A stretch of 64,000 nucleotides of DNA. It comes from GCA-002050365 sp038235165. GTDB lineage: Bacteria > Acidobacteriota > Blastocatellia > Pyrinomonadales > Pyrinomonadaceae. A program made the translations under genes and the position numbers. The stretch spans positions 62,001 through 126,000 of the forward strand of contig JBBSUG010000007.1 in NCBI GenBank assembly GCA_038235165.1. Reading direction: 5' to 3'. This document shows positions 45,301 to 52,920 of this stretch, piece by piece. Position 1 is the stretch's first letter, and every line of letters starts with the position of its first letter. Under the pieces are notes generated by a model. That model saw nothing but the letters and a program-made list of their open reading frames with translations. It was not told the DNA's origin and searched no databases.

Positions 45301-46815
45301 GAGCGACATCAACGCCCGCAAATTGTCGGCGCGATATGTATATTCGTTGTCAACGATAAACGGTTTGAACATCGCAAAAGCGTCCATCGTTTCTTCGGTT
45401 GTCTGTTCAAATTTTTCGACCGATTTTTTCAAATCCGCGACGATATTGCTCAAACGCCCGCCCGCCCACGTCGGTGCGGCTTTTTCCAGCAAATTATTCG
45501 CCCGCTTCGCCAGTTTATTAAACATCGGCGCGGAAAAATTTTCGTAAGTTTTCTGCGAAACCGGCGCGGCTTCGATCATCGCCGCGACGTTGTTGATTAA
45601 CTTATTGCCCGTCTCTTTTTCCTTATAATATTCGCGTTTGTAAAGCCCGACGAGTCCGACCATTCGCTTCATATCATTCGGATTAACATCGCCTGAACAC
45701 GCCTGAAAAACTAGCGGCGGATTGTCATCAACAAGAGCGTTCATCGCCGCGCCGAGAATTGCGCCCGCAACCAGATCAACCGGAATAATATCCAAAACGA
45801 GCTTTTCATTAACCGGAAAAATCGGCTGTCCGCGCAATGCAATTAACAAAAGCGGCGCGGTCGTCGTAAAACCTTCATTCCAGCCGGCAAAAGGATATTG
45901 ATTCGCCGATTCGACGACCGACGGACGCAGAATCACCTTCACCACATCGTCCTGCTGCGCGATAATCTGTTCGGCTAAACTCTTGGAATAAGTATAGATA
46001 TTCGTCCAACCCCAATATTCCGCCCGTTCCGCGCCGAGTTCCGTCGTCCGTTCCCGAATCCACATTTTACGCTCACGAAAAATCGCCGATTTCAGTTCCG
46101 ATTCATCGTCCGGGTCGCGCCCTTCTTCCTCAAAACGACTCCGCGCCAACTCCCGAAACTTCGCAATCTGCACCGCATCGTCCGCTTCCTGACGCGCCTG
46201 TTCCGACAATCTCGCACAATCTTCAATCTCTTTATTAACATCAAAATTCGTCCCGACGAGTTCGTTTTTACGCGGAAAATACCCGACGACCGGCTCATTC
46301 TCCCAAATCGCGCCCGATCTTTTCCCCGCGACAAAACAAGTCGAAACGTGAACCAGCGTCGGACGCGCCATCATCCGCGCCATCTGCAAAATATTATTCG
46401 ACCCGACGACATTCGTCCGCAACGCCGATTCCAGCGGCGGATTAAACGTCACATTCCCCGCGCCGTTAATAATAATGTCGGTGTCCTCCATTATCCCCCG
46501 CGCTTCGTCTTCGCTCATTCCCAAAAACTCATTCCCGACATCGCCGTTGACGGGAATAACCTTCGAGCGAATAAATTTCTCAAACCCGTCGCCGTATTTC
46601 TCGCGCAACGGATCAAACGTCGGACTCGTGACGATGCTCGCCCAAAACCGATTATTCGACTCCTCCAAATTCCGCGCCCGCACAATCGCATAAACCTTCC
46701 CGACATCAGGAAAATTATGCAGCAGCATCGAAAGCGTCACCTTGCCCACAAAGCCTGTGCCGCCGATAAAGAAAATCTTTTTGCCTGTAAATATTTCGGT
46801 TGGTGATAATTTCAT
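42397..46815 (-). CDS. Fatty acyl reductase - acyl-AMP ligase - ACP - PlsC acyltransferase megaenzyme (ElbD-like)
   Basis: A 1472-residue four-domain protein. Residues about 1-560 form a fatty acyl-CoA reductase: FFIGGTGFVGKVT, a YSKSLAEQ active-site segment and the sterile domain. Residues about 560-1120 form an AMP-binding ligase (IFTSGTTGTPKAVMLSHKN, EGYGLTESSPV, KTGDLGRLDDDG). An acyl carrier domain follows with phosphopantetheine site Ser1160 in LGFDSLMFVEL, then a PlsC acyltransferase with NHASHID (His1267, Asp1272) and FPEGTR. From memory, this order is that of ElbD, needed for ether lipids in myxobacteria and cited for iso-diabolic-acid ether lipids of Acidobacteriota. A role in reducing acyl chains and loading them on glycerol is inferred. 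The 3' end is partly duplicated beyond VapBC. Confidence 0.88.
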   Translation of the reverse strand: MKLSPTEIFTGKKIFFIGGTGFVGKVTLSMLLHNFPDVGKVYAIVRARNLEESNNRFWASIVTSPTFDPLREKYGDGFEKFIRSKVIPVNGDVGNEFLGMSEDEARGIMEDTDIIINGAGNVTFNPPLESALRTNVVGSNNILQMARMMARPTLVHVSTCFVAGKRSGAIWENEPVVGYFPRKNELVGTNFDVNKEIEDCARLSEQARQEADDAVQIAKFRELARSRFEEEGRDPDDESELKSAIFRERKMWIRERTTELGAERAEYWGWTNIYTYSKSLAEQIIAQQDDVVKVILRPSVVESANQYPFAGWNEGFTTTAPLLLIALRGQPIFPVNEKLVLDIIPVDLVAGAILGAAMNALVDDNPPLVFQACSGDVNPNDMKRMVGLVGLYKREYYKEKETGNKLINNVAAMIEAAPVSQKTYENFSAPMFNKLAKRANNLLEKAAPTWAGGRLSNIVADLKKSVEKFEQTTEETMDAFAMFKPFIVDNEYTYRADNLRALMSLVKEKEKNLLPWYPEKLDWYDYWLKVHFPGMRKWVLPQLEEDLKKVEKRYYTYNDLLDLFDTSVKRFPTRVAMKIERDGKKEQYTYEDVKELTYRAAGYLAENNIKHNDRVILFSNNMPEWGISYFGILKAGATAIPIDPASSIDEIIAFAKAGEASAIMISPKLADENPDLAERLQAANLSLEVFTFTEVFEIQDEIEEARRNALLPHKILSNSVASLIFTSGTTGTPKAVMLSHKNFVNMISMLSSVLDMDITDGVLSVLPMHHTFEFSAGFLTPFSNGTQITYLNELSGEELARAIENNHVTGMVGVPALWEMLHRRIKTRLRDRGDWFADLADNVIEFNAWLRDNTFFNLGPIIFFPIHQGMGGRMRYLISGGSALSEKVQRDLHGLGFTVLEGYGLTESSPVLTVTRPENKLIRGSVGKPLPGVEVKIDQPDENGVGEVLARGQNVMLGYFNNDEATEAVLQDRWLKTGDLGRLDDDGNLYIVGRSKDVIIDSNGKNIYPDEIEDLYGKSPFIKELSIVGLPDADGGERISALVVPDYEYDIALSRADANKRVEEHFREISAGLPFFKRVKNLHLTPFELPRTATRKVKRPEVVELIVNLEAKSKNKTKVVADSKGDDTALWIRKVVASVSNRPLSEIVLEDKLADLGFDSLMFVELQAAVEDAGGRVISPDTLNEVQTVRELLTAVQRVDKRKKLVDEPKQEERKEDEIFIPSIVRRVGNQIIDFAQDRIYDNVLNTVIEGEANVPQHTNFIVAPNHASHIDTGLVKKALGKDVAEQTVAVAAADYWFDTKYKRAYMNNFTTLIPIERTGSLRQSLRHVTEILKEGYNTLIFPEGTRTLDGEIHEFKPIIGYLALNEKIGILPIYIWGTFEAFPKGMTIPAQKSLGAKVGAKVGRFLEYEELAEMTKGVPNTEAYRLIAARVQFEIENMRDNKRDKFDVAAVRKKWKAERRKTRKQEPVIEE

Positions 46816-46857
46816 TGGGTAAAGTAATCTTGCGCGAATTCGTTCGTCAGTATTCTC

Positions 46858-47178
46858 TTATAAATCAAGTTGAGTTTTGATCGCCTTTTCTACTTGCTCG
46901 ACATCCGCTTTTGATAAATGTCCGGCTTTATTCGACAACCTCTGTTTGCTCACGGTTGTCAGTTGATCAGCTAAGGCTTTCGCCTGCTTTCCGCCGAATT
47001 GGATGTAGGCTTCGCTCGGATAAAGTTTGTCAATCTGGCTGGTCAACGGCACGACTTGGACGCGGTTCAGATGTTTGTTGGAAACGTCGTTGCTCATAAT
47101 CACGGCGGGACGTTGTTTTTTGATTTCGCCTCCGATTGACGGGTCGAAGTTCACCCACCAAACTTCACCACGCTTCAT
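46858..47178 (-). CDS. mazF: MazF/PemK-family toxin
   Basis: A 106-residue toxin with the canonical opening KRGEVWWVNFDPSIGGEIKK and RPAVIMSND. The mid-segment RVQVVPLTSQIDKLYP and the conserved KALADQLTTVSKQRL contain the catalytic Arg and Thr/Ser. It should cleave specific RNA sequences. It lies 42 bases upstream of the lipid megaenzyme gene in the same direction, so read-through between the two is possible. It overlaps the antitoxin gene by 14 bases. Confidence 0.94.
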   Translation of the reverse strand: MKRGEVWWVNFDPSIGGEIKKQRPAVIMSNDVSNKHLNRVQVVPLTSQIDKLYPSEAYIQFGGKQAKALADQLTTVSKQRLSNKAGHLSKADVEQVEKAIKTQLDL

Positions 47179-47395
47179 TGTTTACGTCTCCGATTGTCGC
47201 CTCCGACCATTCCAACGCTTCAGTTTCCCGCGCTTCGTCTTTAGCCATTTCCTTGTAACCCGCTTCCAAACCTTGATTCAAAACGTGCGGGCGAACCAAA
47301 ACCTCTATGAATTGGCTGATTTTTCCGCGCCCAACAACTGTTTGCAGACCTTCGTAAACGCGCTCGTCAATCGTAATTGTTAATTTTTTTTGCAT
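47165..47395 (-). CDS. Ribbon-helix-helix antitoxin
   Basis: A 76-residue protein beginning KKLTITIDERVYEGLQTVVG, a strand-helix-helix DNA-binding motif of the CopG/MetJ type. KISQFIEVLVRPHVL follows, then an acidic tail (DEARETEALEWSEATIGDV) that would fold on the toxin. It lies upstream of the MazF gene and overlaps it. Expected to repress its own operon. Confidence 0.9.
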   Translation of the reverse strand: MQKKLTITIDERVYEGLQTVVGRGKISQFIEVLVRPHVLNQGLEAGYKEMAKDEARETEALEWSEATIGDVNNEAW

Positions 47396-47429
47396 ATTGA
47401 ATTATTATACGTATTTCGCACGTATAATT

Positions 47430-49031
47430 CTAATCTGACACATTACACAACCCGATAATCGGCTGATGAAGCATCGTAATTTCGGCGTTTCGATTCGTAT
47501 AACTTTTTGCCATCGCAATCGCTTCGGTCAGATTGTCGGCGCGCTCCCAGCCGAGCATTGCGGGGACGTGGGCGTTTTCCGCGCCGGCGACGATTACTTT
47601 GCCGACGTGTTGTCTGCCGTTTTCGCCCCAATACCACATAAAAAAGGCGTGCGCTCCGTGGTAGGCGTTGCCGCGCCGATACATTTCGATGTAGGCGGGA
47701 TTTTCGGCGAATTCGCGTTCGTATTTTTCGCGCAGGTAGAATGCGTCGCGTGATTCGGGCAGTAATCGGTGGAAAAATTCGATGTAACTCGGATGAAATT
47801 TCGGGTCGAATTCGTCGAAACACGGGTGCGTAATAATCATCACGCCGCCTTTTCGGAGCAGCGGTTGATTGCGATACATATTGAAATGATAGCCGAGAGC
47901 CATCACCTGCACGAGAATCGGGTTGAGCGCGGAATAGACGTTATACGGCGAAATGTCGGGAATGCCGGAAATCAAAATATCGCACTGACCTTTGACGGGA
48001 ATTTCGTATTGGCGATAGTTTAATTCGAGAATTTTCTCGTGAACTTTCTCGGTTTCGCCCGCAAAACAGCCGATTAATTCGTATTGCGCGGGAATTTTAT
48101 GCAGTAACTTCCGACGTGCGCCGCGCGGCAGATTGCCGAACGTGCGTTTCATCGCTTCCCATTTGAAGCGGTCGGCGAACGAAAATTCGTCTTCGTTGCG
48201 CGTCAGAATGTCGTAGCCTTCGGGAAACATTTTGTTGTTGATCGCCGTTTCGATGTGAAAGACGTTGCAGTGTTCGTCAACCAATTTTCCAAGTTTTATA
48301 ACCTTGTGATTGAGCGCGGATTTCGGCGGATCCATATAAGAATCCGAATCGCGGATCGTCTGCGGATCATGATGTTGGCGCAAACTTTCGTAATCGCACA
48401 GCCCGACGGCGACTGATTTATGTCCGCCGTCCATCGGCACGAGATTTAAGTTCAAGTAAATCAAAATATCGCTTTCGATGGCGCGTTTGTTGACCCGCAG
48501 CGGTTCGTCGTGGCGCGTCTGTCCGATAGTAATCAGATTTTCGTCGTCTTCCGCGTCGTGATTATAATAACGGTCAGGATAAAATTCGTTGAAAATAGTC
48601 GAGCCGACCATTCGCTCCATTTCCCACGCCGTCATTTTGCGGTGCAGCGAGTTGGCGATAATCAAATGAATGTCCGTGACACCGTTCGCCGCGCACAAAT
48701 CCAGCACAACTTCGAGCATCGTCTGCCGCAAATCCGGCGTTTGCATCGGCGGCAGCGGCAGCGAAATGTCGTCCATCGCAATCGTCACGCGCATTCCCGG
48801 TTCAAGCTGCGCGTAAAGCGGTTTCGCGTCAATCGGATGATTCACCGCATACCGAATCGCCGCCTCCCGATTCGGCAAACCCTTAATCGGCGGATTCGGA
48901 TAAATCACCCGCGTCCCGACCGGCAAATCGTTAATTATAAAATCCTCGCCAAACGGCATAATGCGCGGCGCGCTGTCTTTATCAATGTAAACAATTGATT
49001 CGTGTGTTTTTCTGCGTAATTGCAATGCCAT
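47430..49031 (-). CDS. LarA-like (DUF2088) nickel-pincer-type enzyme
   Basis: A 533-residue protein with the LarA-like N-terminal core: RVTIAMDDISLPLPPMQTPD (DxxRP-like nucleotide site variant), ANSLHRKMTAWEM, and NLNLVPMDGGHKSVAVGL, which includes the Lys that carries the pincer cofactor in LarA. The C-terminal half has GGVMIITHPCFDEFD and KVIVAGAENAHVPAM. Characterised members racemise or epimerise 2-hydroxy acids with a nickel-pincer nucleotide made by LarB, LarC and LarE; none of these genes is in the window. Length exceeds LarA (about 425), so a divergent subfamily is likely. The ATG at 49031 is used rather than a GTG/ATG region 30 bases earlier. Confidence 0.78.
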   Translation of the reverse strand: MALQLRRKTHESIVYIDKDSAPRIMPFGEDFIINDLPVGTRVIYPNPPIKGLPNREAAIRYAVNHPIDAKPLYAQLEPGMRVTIAMDDISLPLPPMQTPDLRQTMLEVVLDLCAANGVTDIHLIIANSLHRKMTAWEMERMVGSTIFNEFYPDRYYNHDAEDDENLITIGQTRHDEPLRVNKRAIESDILIYLNLNLVPMDGGHKSVAVGLCDYESLRQHHDPQTIRDSDSYMDPPKSALNHKVIKLGKLVDEHCNVFHIETAINNKMFPEGYDILTRNEDEFSFADRFKWEAMKRTFGNLPRGARRKLLHKIPAQYELIGCFAGETEKVHEKILELNYRQYEIPVKGQCDILISGIPDISPYNVYSALNPILVQVMALGYHFNMYRNQPLLRKGGVMIITHPCFDEFDPKFHPSYIEFFHRLLPESRDAFYLREKYEREFAENPAYIEMYRRGNAYHGAHAFFMWYWGENGRQHVGKVIVAGAENAHVPAMLGWERADNLTEAIAMAKSYTNRNAEITMLHQPIIGLCNVSD

Positions 49032-49033
49032 AA

Positions 49034-49504
49034 TTATTTTGCGTTGATGACAAGCCGACAAGGTTTATCACAAACTTTTTCCAACACATAAGCGGAAAGT
49101 TTTGGTTCGCCGCTTTTCAAATTCCATTCAAACTTTTCTCGGAACATCGCTTTTTCGGTAAAAAATAACTCAATGTTTGAGAACTTTGTCTTCTTAAAAA
49201 CAATTCTTCTAGCCGCGTCTTTCAAATCATCATTCAAAAAGACGCGCACATTTTCTTTTAATTTTCCGACATCGTTTGCTTTGACAACTTCAAGATAAGA
49301 AACAAACTGTTGCTCATCAAATTTGTTTTTCAACTCATCGTCAGCTTCCGAATAAACTTGATGAAACTCTTCTTGATTAAATAAAGCGTGGAAATTATTA
49401 ACGCTCTTTGTCAATTTTGCTTCCACTTCGTCATTTTCGATAAACGCGCAACCGCAGAGATTTATTGAGAGAAACAAAAATAAAATTAATTTCAGAACTT
49501 TCAT
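49034..49504 (-). CDS. Small lipoprotein, DUF4019-like
   Basis: A 156-residue protein with a lipoprotein signal (LKLILFLFLSINLCGC). The mature part has FHALFNQEEFHQVYSEADDELKNKF and QFVSYLEVVK, a helical then beta arrangement seen in DUF4019/DUF3887-type proteins (tentative). It starts one base before the retropepsin gene's stop region and ends two bases before the LarA-like start, so it is in one operon with both. The ATG at 49504 is chosen because the signal peptide follows it. Function unknown. Confidence 0.7.
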   Translation of the reverse strand: MKVLKLILFLFLSINLCGCAFIENDEVEAKLTKSVNNFHALFNQEEFHQVYSEADDELKNKFDEQQFVSYLEVVKANDVGKLKENVRVFLNDDLKDAARRIVFKKTKFSNIELFFTEKAMFREKFEWNLKSGEPKLSAYVLEKVCDKPCRLVINAK

Positions 49505-49505
49505 C

Positions 49506-49919
49506 TTATTTATCATAAGCACCGAGTAGCAGTTTGCCTTCGTAATCAATCAAACCGAGTTTCACGCGGTCGAGCCAGCCTTGTCTGCCGAGAACGCTTC
49601 TTTTCATAAATTCGTCTTCGGCGAAATAAATTTTCGTGTAAAGTTCAATATCCAAAAAGCGAATGGTTAATTCGTGTCCGAAAACGCGAAAACTTTCTCT
49701 GACCGTGCCGACATTCAAAGGTTCGCCACTCTCAATTTCAAGTCCCAAATTTTCGCCGTGAATTCTGGCAAAAATCGAATGACTCGCGCCCGTATCTACT
49801 TTTGCTTCAACGCCAGTTTCAAACTCGCCGGAAATTAAAAACACCGGCAAAGTAATTCCTGTTTTCAATGTGTCGTAACTGTAAAGTTCGTCAAATTCCA
49901 AAGAATGAACAGATTTCAT
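49506..49919 (-). CDS. Retropepsin-like aspartic peptidase
   Basis: A 137-residue protein with the aspartyl catalytic signature AKVDTGASHSIFAR (Asp42-Thr-Gly). The second half has hydrophobic strands and the ILG-type turn SVLGRQGWLDRVKLGLIDYE, matching the single-domain, homodimeric retropepsin-like proteases of bacteria. It overlaps the upstream DUF5678 gene by 4 bases (ATGA) and precedes the small lipoprotein gene. A 14-codon remnant of a second copy lies at 50284-50325. Substrate unknown. Confidence 0.82.
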   Translation of the reverse strand: MKSVHSLEFDELYSYDTLKTGITLPVFLISGEFETGVEAKVDTGASHSIFARIHGENLGLEIESGEPLNVGTVRESFRVFGHELTIRFLDIELYTKIYFAEDEFMKRSVLGRQGWLDRVKLGLIDYEGKLLLGAYDK

Positions 49920-50257
49920 AACCAACCGCTCCAAAAGGCTTCCGGTTCTTCTTCGATAAAATGAATAAACGGCGATTTGATTCCGGCTTCGATGGCTTTT
50001 TGATAAACCTTGCGCCCGTCATCGTCAGCCGCGATTAATTTATCTCCTTCCAAACAAACCCATTTATTCAGATACCTTTCGCCGTTTTCAGCAATCCATT
50101 TCTTAGCCTTTGCGTAATCGTCGAGTTGTCTTTTTAGATCAGTACTTTTCGTCCCTTTCGCTCTTTTTTCTTCGGCAATCACTTCGCTTAATTTGTCCAA
50201 ATCTTCAATCGGCAAAGCGCGAATTATATTCGTAACTTGCTCTAAATTTATTTGCAT
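49916..50257 (-). CDS. DUF5678-like small protein
   Basis: A 113-residue protein. The N-terminal half is helical (LEQVTNIIRALPIEDLDKLSEVI, then an Arg/Lys-rich helix). The C-terminal half matches the DUF5678 pattern AKKWIAENGERYLNKWVCL, DDDGRKVYQKAIEAG and a final PFIHFIEEEPE. Such proteins often sit directly upstream of retropepsin-like genes, as here with a 4-base overlap. Function unknown; the pairing suggests a substrate or regulator of the peptidase. Confidence 0.78.
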   Translation of the reverse strand: MQINLEQVTNIIRALPIEDLDKLSEVIAEEKRAKGTKSTDLKRQLDDYAKAKKWIAENGERYLNKWVCLEGDKLIAADDDGRKVYQKAIEAGIKSPFIHFIEEEPEAFWSGWL

Positions 50258-50283
50258 AAATTTCTCCTATTCGCCGTAAGCAT

Positions 50284-50325
50284 CAAAAGCAGTTTGCCTT
50301 CGTAATCAATCAAACGAAGCTTCAG
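50284..50325 (-). pseudogene. Remnant of a second retropepsin gene 3' end
   Basis: Fourteen codons on the minus strand encode LKLRLIDYEGKLLL, aligned to VKLGLIDYEGKLLL near the end of the intact retropepsin. A stretch of 28 bases (50288-50315) is identical to 49528-49555. It sits between the M28 gene stop and the DUF5678 start, so the DUF5678-retropepsin pair is flanked by a copy of its own 3' end. Confidence 0.8.
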
Positions 50326-50333
50326 ACTCTTAC

Positions 50334-51275
50334 TTATTTCAATTCCTTATCAAAACTTTTCACAGTTTCCAAAATCGTTTCGACTGCGTGAACATAAAAT
50401 TCTTGATTGATATTCACAAAATCATCAGTCGGTTTGTGATAATCTTTGTGGTCTTCGACACCAAAATAAACGAACGGAATCTTTTGTTGATGAAACGAAA
50501 AATGGTCTGATTGATTTGTCCAGTCGTCAGATTTTTGTTCGGGTCGGTCGTGTCCGAAAAGCAGTTTTATTTTGGCGTTTTTGGCAATCGTTTCGAGCGT
50601 CGGTTTCAGATTCGGATAATGATACGTTCCCGAAGCGTAAAGTTCGTTTACGTCGTTGTGCGCGACCATATCCAGACTGATGTTTAGTTTGAACGATTCG
50701 ATTTTGACCGGCGGCGCGGCGACGAACGCCTTGCTTCCGCGCAAGCCGGATTCTTCACCGTCAAATGCCGCGAAAATTATCGAGTGCGCGGGTTTGTTTT
50801 TCTTGAAATACTCGGCGACGGCAAACAGCGCGGCAACACCCGAAGCGTCGTCGTCGGCACCGTTGTAAATCTCGCCTTTGACGATGCCGAGATGATCGTA
50901 ATGCGCCGTGATGATGATGTATTCGTCTTTGAACTTTTTGCCTTCGATGTAGCCGACGATGTTCGCGCCGCTGATTTTTGCGCCGATTCTATTTTCAAAT
51001 TCAAAAGGCTGAAAATACGACGCGCCGAACGGTTTGATGCCGGACGCTTTGAATCTTTCGGCGACGTATTCGCGCGCTTTTATTCCGCCCGCCGCGCCGA
51101 TGCCGCGTCCTTCCATCTCGTCCGCCGACAATTTTTTATCGTCGAGCAGCAATTGCGCGGCATTGATTGTTTTTGAACTTGGCGCGATTGCCAAAGTTTT
51201 TTTCGCCGCCGTGTTTTGCGCCCAAACAGGCGTTAAAGAAAACGTAAAAATGAGAAAAGCGTAAAATAACTTCAT
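50334..51275 (-). CDS. M28-family zinc aminopeptidase, secreted
   Basis: A 313-residue protein with a signal peptide (AFLIFTFSLTPVWAQ). The two-zinc site is formed by His125 in TAHYDHLG, Asp141 in NGADDDASGVAAL, Glu174-Glu175 in AAFDGEESGLRG and LDMVAHND, plus a later His in VEDHKDYHKPTDD. The signature matches M28 peptidases that cleave N-terminal residues. It starts next to the HAD phosphatase gene (4 bases between), so they may be co-transcribed. Confidence 0.94.
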   Translation of the reverse strand: MKLFYAFLIFTFSLTPVWAQNTAAKKTLAIAPSSKTINAAQLLLDDKKLSADEMEGRGIGAAGGIKAREYVAERFKASGIKPFGASYFQPFEFENRIGAKISGANIVGYIEGKKFKDEYIIITAHYDHLGIVKGEIYNGADDDASGVAALFAVAEYFKKNKPAHSIIFAAFDGEESGLRGSKAFVAAPPVKIESFKLNISLDMVAHNDVNELYASGTYHYPNLKPTLETIAKNAKIKLLFGHDRPEQKSDDWTNQSDHFSFHQQKIPFVYFGVEDHKDYHKPTDDFVNINQEFYVHAVETILETVKSFDKELK

Positions 51276-51279
51276 AATT

Positions 51280-51954
51280 TTATTTCAAATCCAAAATCGC
51301 CCAATCGTGCTGAATCGCCGTTTGTTTCAAGCGAAAATCGGGGTTGACGGCGACCGGATGACCGACAATCGAAAGCATCGGCAAATCGGAAATTGAATCG
51401 GAATAAGCGTAAGATTCCGACAAATTGATGTCGTTTTTCTCCGAATATTCGCGCATCCATTTGGCTTTTGTCGCCGAAGCCATAATGGGAGGCAGAATTC
51501 TGCCCGTCGCGTAGCCGTTGACGAATTCGAGACGGTTTGCCTTGTATTCTTCGATGCCAAGATGGTTCATCAGTTTTTCAATTGTGAAATCGAGTGCGCC
51601 GGTGATGACGATTTGTTTTTGCCCGATTTTTTTTGACTGCGCGATCAGTTCCGGCGTGCCGGCGAAAATCGCGGGTTTGAGAACGTCTTCAAAAAGTTCT
51701 TCCGAGAAAAATCGCAACCGGTCTTCCGATTCGCCTTCGTAGGATTTGAAAAAAAGTTCGTTGAAAACATTGCGTGAATAGAGATCAGCCACGCCGAACA
51801 GCGGCAGTTTCGCCAATGTCGCCGCGCTTTTTTTGATGGTTGAAAATAGTCCCTGCTGGCGGCGGGCGTAGAACGCGAGCGTATGCACGAGATTGGTGCT
51901 GACGAGTGTTCCTTCCAAATCGTAGAATGATGCCGCTTGTCCGTTTTTTTTCAT
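51280..51954 (-). CDS. HAD-IB family phosphatase-like hydrolase
   Basis: A 224-residue HAD of the IB subfamily (SerB/PSP type). Motif I reads ASFYDLEGTLVSTN, with the nucleophile Asp12 but Glu14 in place of the usual second Asp. Motif II is VITGALDF, and motif III/IV is YAYSDSISDLPMLSIVG. DxE forms occur in some HAD-IB proteins of lipid operons. A lipid or phospho-sugar phosphatase is possible but unproven. It precedes the M28 gene. Confidence 0.85.
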   Translation of the reverse strand: MKKNGQAASFYDLEGTLVSTNLVHTLAFYARRQQGLFSTIKKSAATLAKLPLFGVADLYSRNVFNELFFKSYEGESEDRLRFFSEELFEDVLKPAIFAGTPELIAQSKKIGQKQIVITGALDFTIEKLMNHLGIEEYKANRLEFVNGYATGRILPPIMASATKAKWMREYSEKNDINLSESYAYSDSISDLPMLSIVGHPVAVNPDFRLKQTAIQHDWAILDLK

Positions 51955-52050
51955 CTTCCGCTTTTATTGTGTGCTATATTTACTAAACTTTTTTCGCTTA
52001 TAAAGACATTAAATATAGCAAAATTTTAACATTTTAGGTAATTTGACGAT

Positions 52051-52836
52051 ATGAAATTTCGCTTCTTTTACATCTTATCGGTACTCGGGTTGATTTCATT
52101 TTTCCTCGTCTCCTGCGCGTCTGAAACTGCGACGACCGAACCGGCGGCACCGGCAAACAGCGAGGTAATTGCGGAAAACATCGCGCAAGCTGACAAGCTT
52201 TGCGGTCAGCACGAAGACTTGGCAAAACTGCGCGAATGTGTCAATCGGCTCGCGCGGGTGCGAAATCCCGACGCTCGAAATTTTGAAGTCGAATGGAAAT
52301 ATGCCATGTATAATTATTTTCTCGGCAAACAAATTGAAAATGAAAATGAAAGCGACAAATATCTGGAAGACGGCGTAAAAGCCGGAAGCATCGCGTCAAA
52401 AATCGAGCCGAACAAACCCGAAGGCTATTTTTGGTATGGCGCAAATTTGGGTGAACAGGCAAAACGCTCACCACTGACAAAGGGTTTGTCTTCGATTGGA
52501 GATATTCAGGGGGCGATGGGTAAAGTTATCGAGATTCAGCCCGATTATCAGGGCGCGAGTGCCTACGACGCGCTCGCACAAATTGAATTAAGCACGGGTT
52601 TGGCGGGCGGAAAAGCTGAAAAAGCAGTGGAATATCTGGAAAAGGCGATCAAAATCAATAACGACAATTCGTATCTGCACCTTCATTTGGGGCAGGCATA
52701 TCTGGCAGTCAATCGCAAAGAAGATGCCAAAAAACAACTTGAATTCGTGCTTGATATGACACCAAATCCTGATTATATGCCCGAATATAATGAATCAATC
52801 AACGAAGCGAAAAAACTGCTGAAAACGAGATTCTGA
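52051..52836 (+). CDS. TPR lipoprotein, TatT-like
   Basis: A 261-residue lipoprotein with lipobox FFLVSCAS. The N-terminal half has LRECVNRLARVRNPDARNFEVEWKYAM and a WYGANLGEQAK segment like the T-component of TRAP transporters (TatT). Tetratricopeptide repeats follow (AYDALAQIELSTGLAGGK, AVEYLEKAIKINNDNSYLHLHLGQAYLAV). It likely acts as a periplasmic protein-interaction scaffold. It is monocistronic and converges on the PDZ protein gene, with a repeat region between. Confidence 0.8.
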   Translation: MKFRFFYILSVLGLISFFLVSCASETATTEPAAPANSEVIAENIAQADKLCGQHEDLAKLRECVNRLARVRNPDARNFEVEWKYAMYNYFLGKQIENENESDKYLEDGVKAGSIASKIEPNKPEGYFWYGANLGEQAKRSPLTKGLSSIGDIQGAMGKVIEIQPDYQGASAYDALAQIELSTGLAGGKAEKAVEYLEKAIKINNDNSYLHLHLGQAYLAVNRKEDAKKQLEFVLDMTPNPDYMPEYNESINEAKKLLKTRF

Positions 52837-52920
52837 TGGGATAATAAGTTACAGGTGACGAGTAATGAGAGAAGGAATCATCTGTTTACCTATCGCTCAT
52901 CGCCTATGATTCATTCCTCA

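Noticed and set aside
39759..47395. Prophage or integrative element
   Set aside because: Three toxin-antitoxin pairs are present, but there is no integrase, transposase, phage structural gene or tRNA attachment site.
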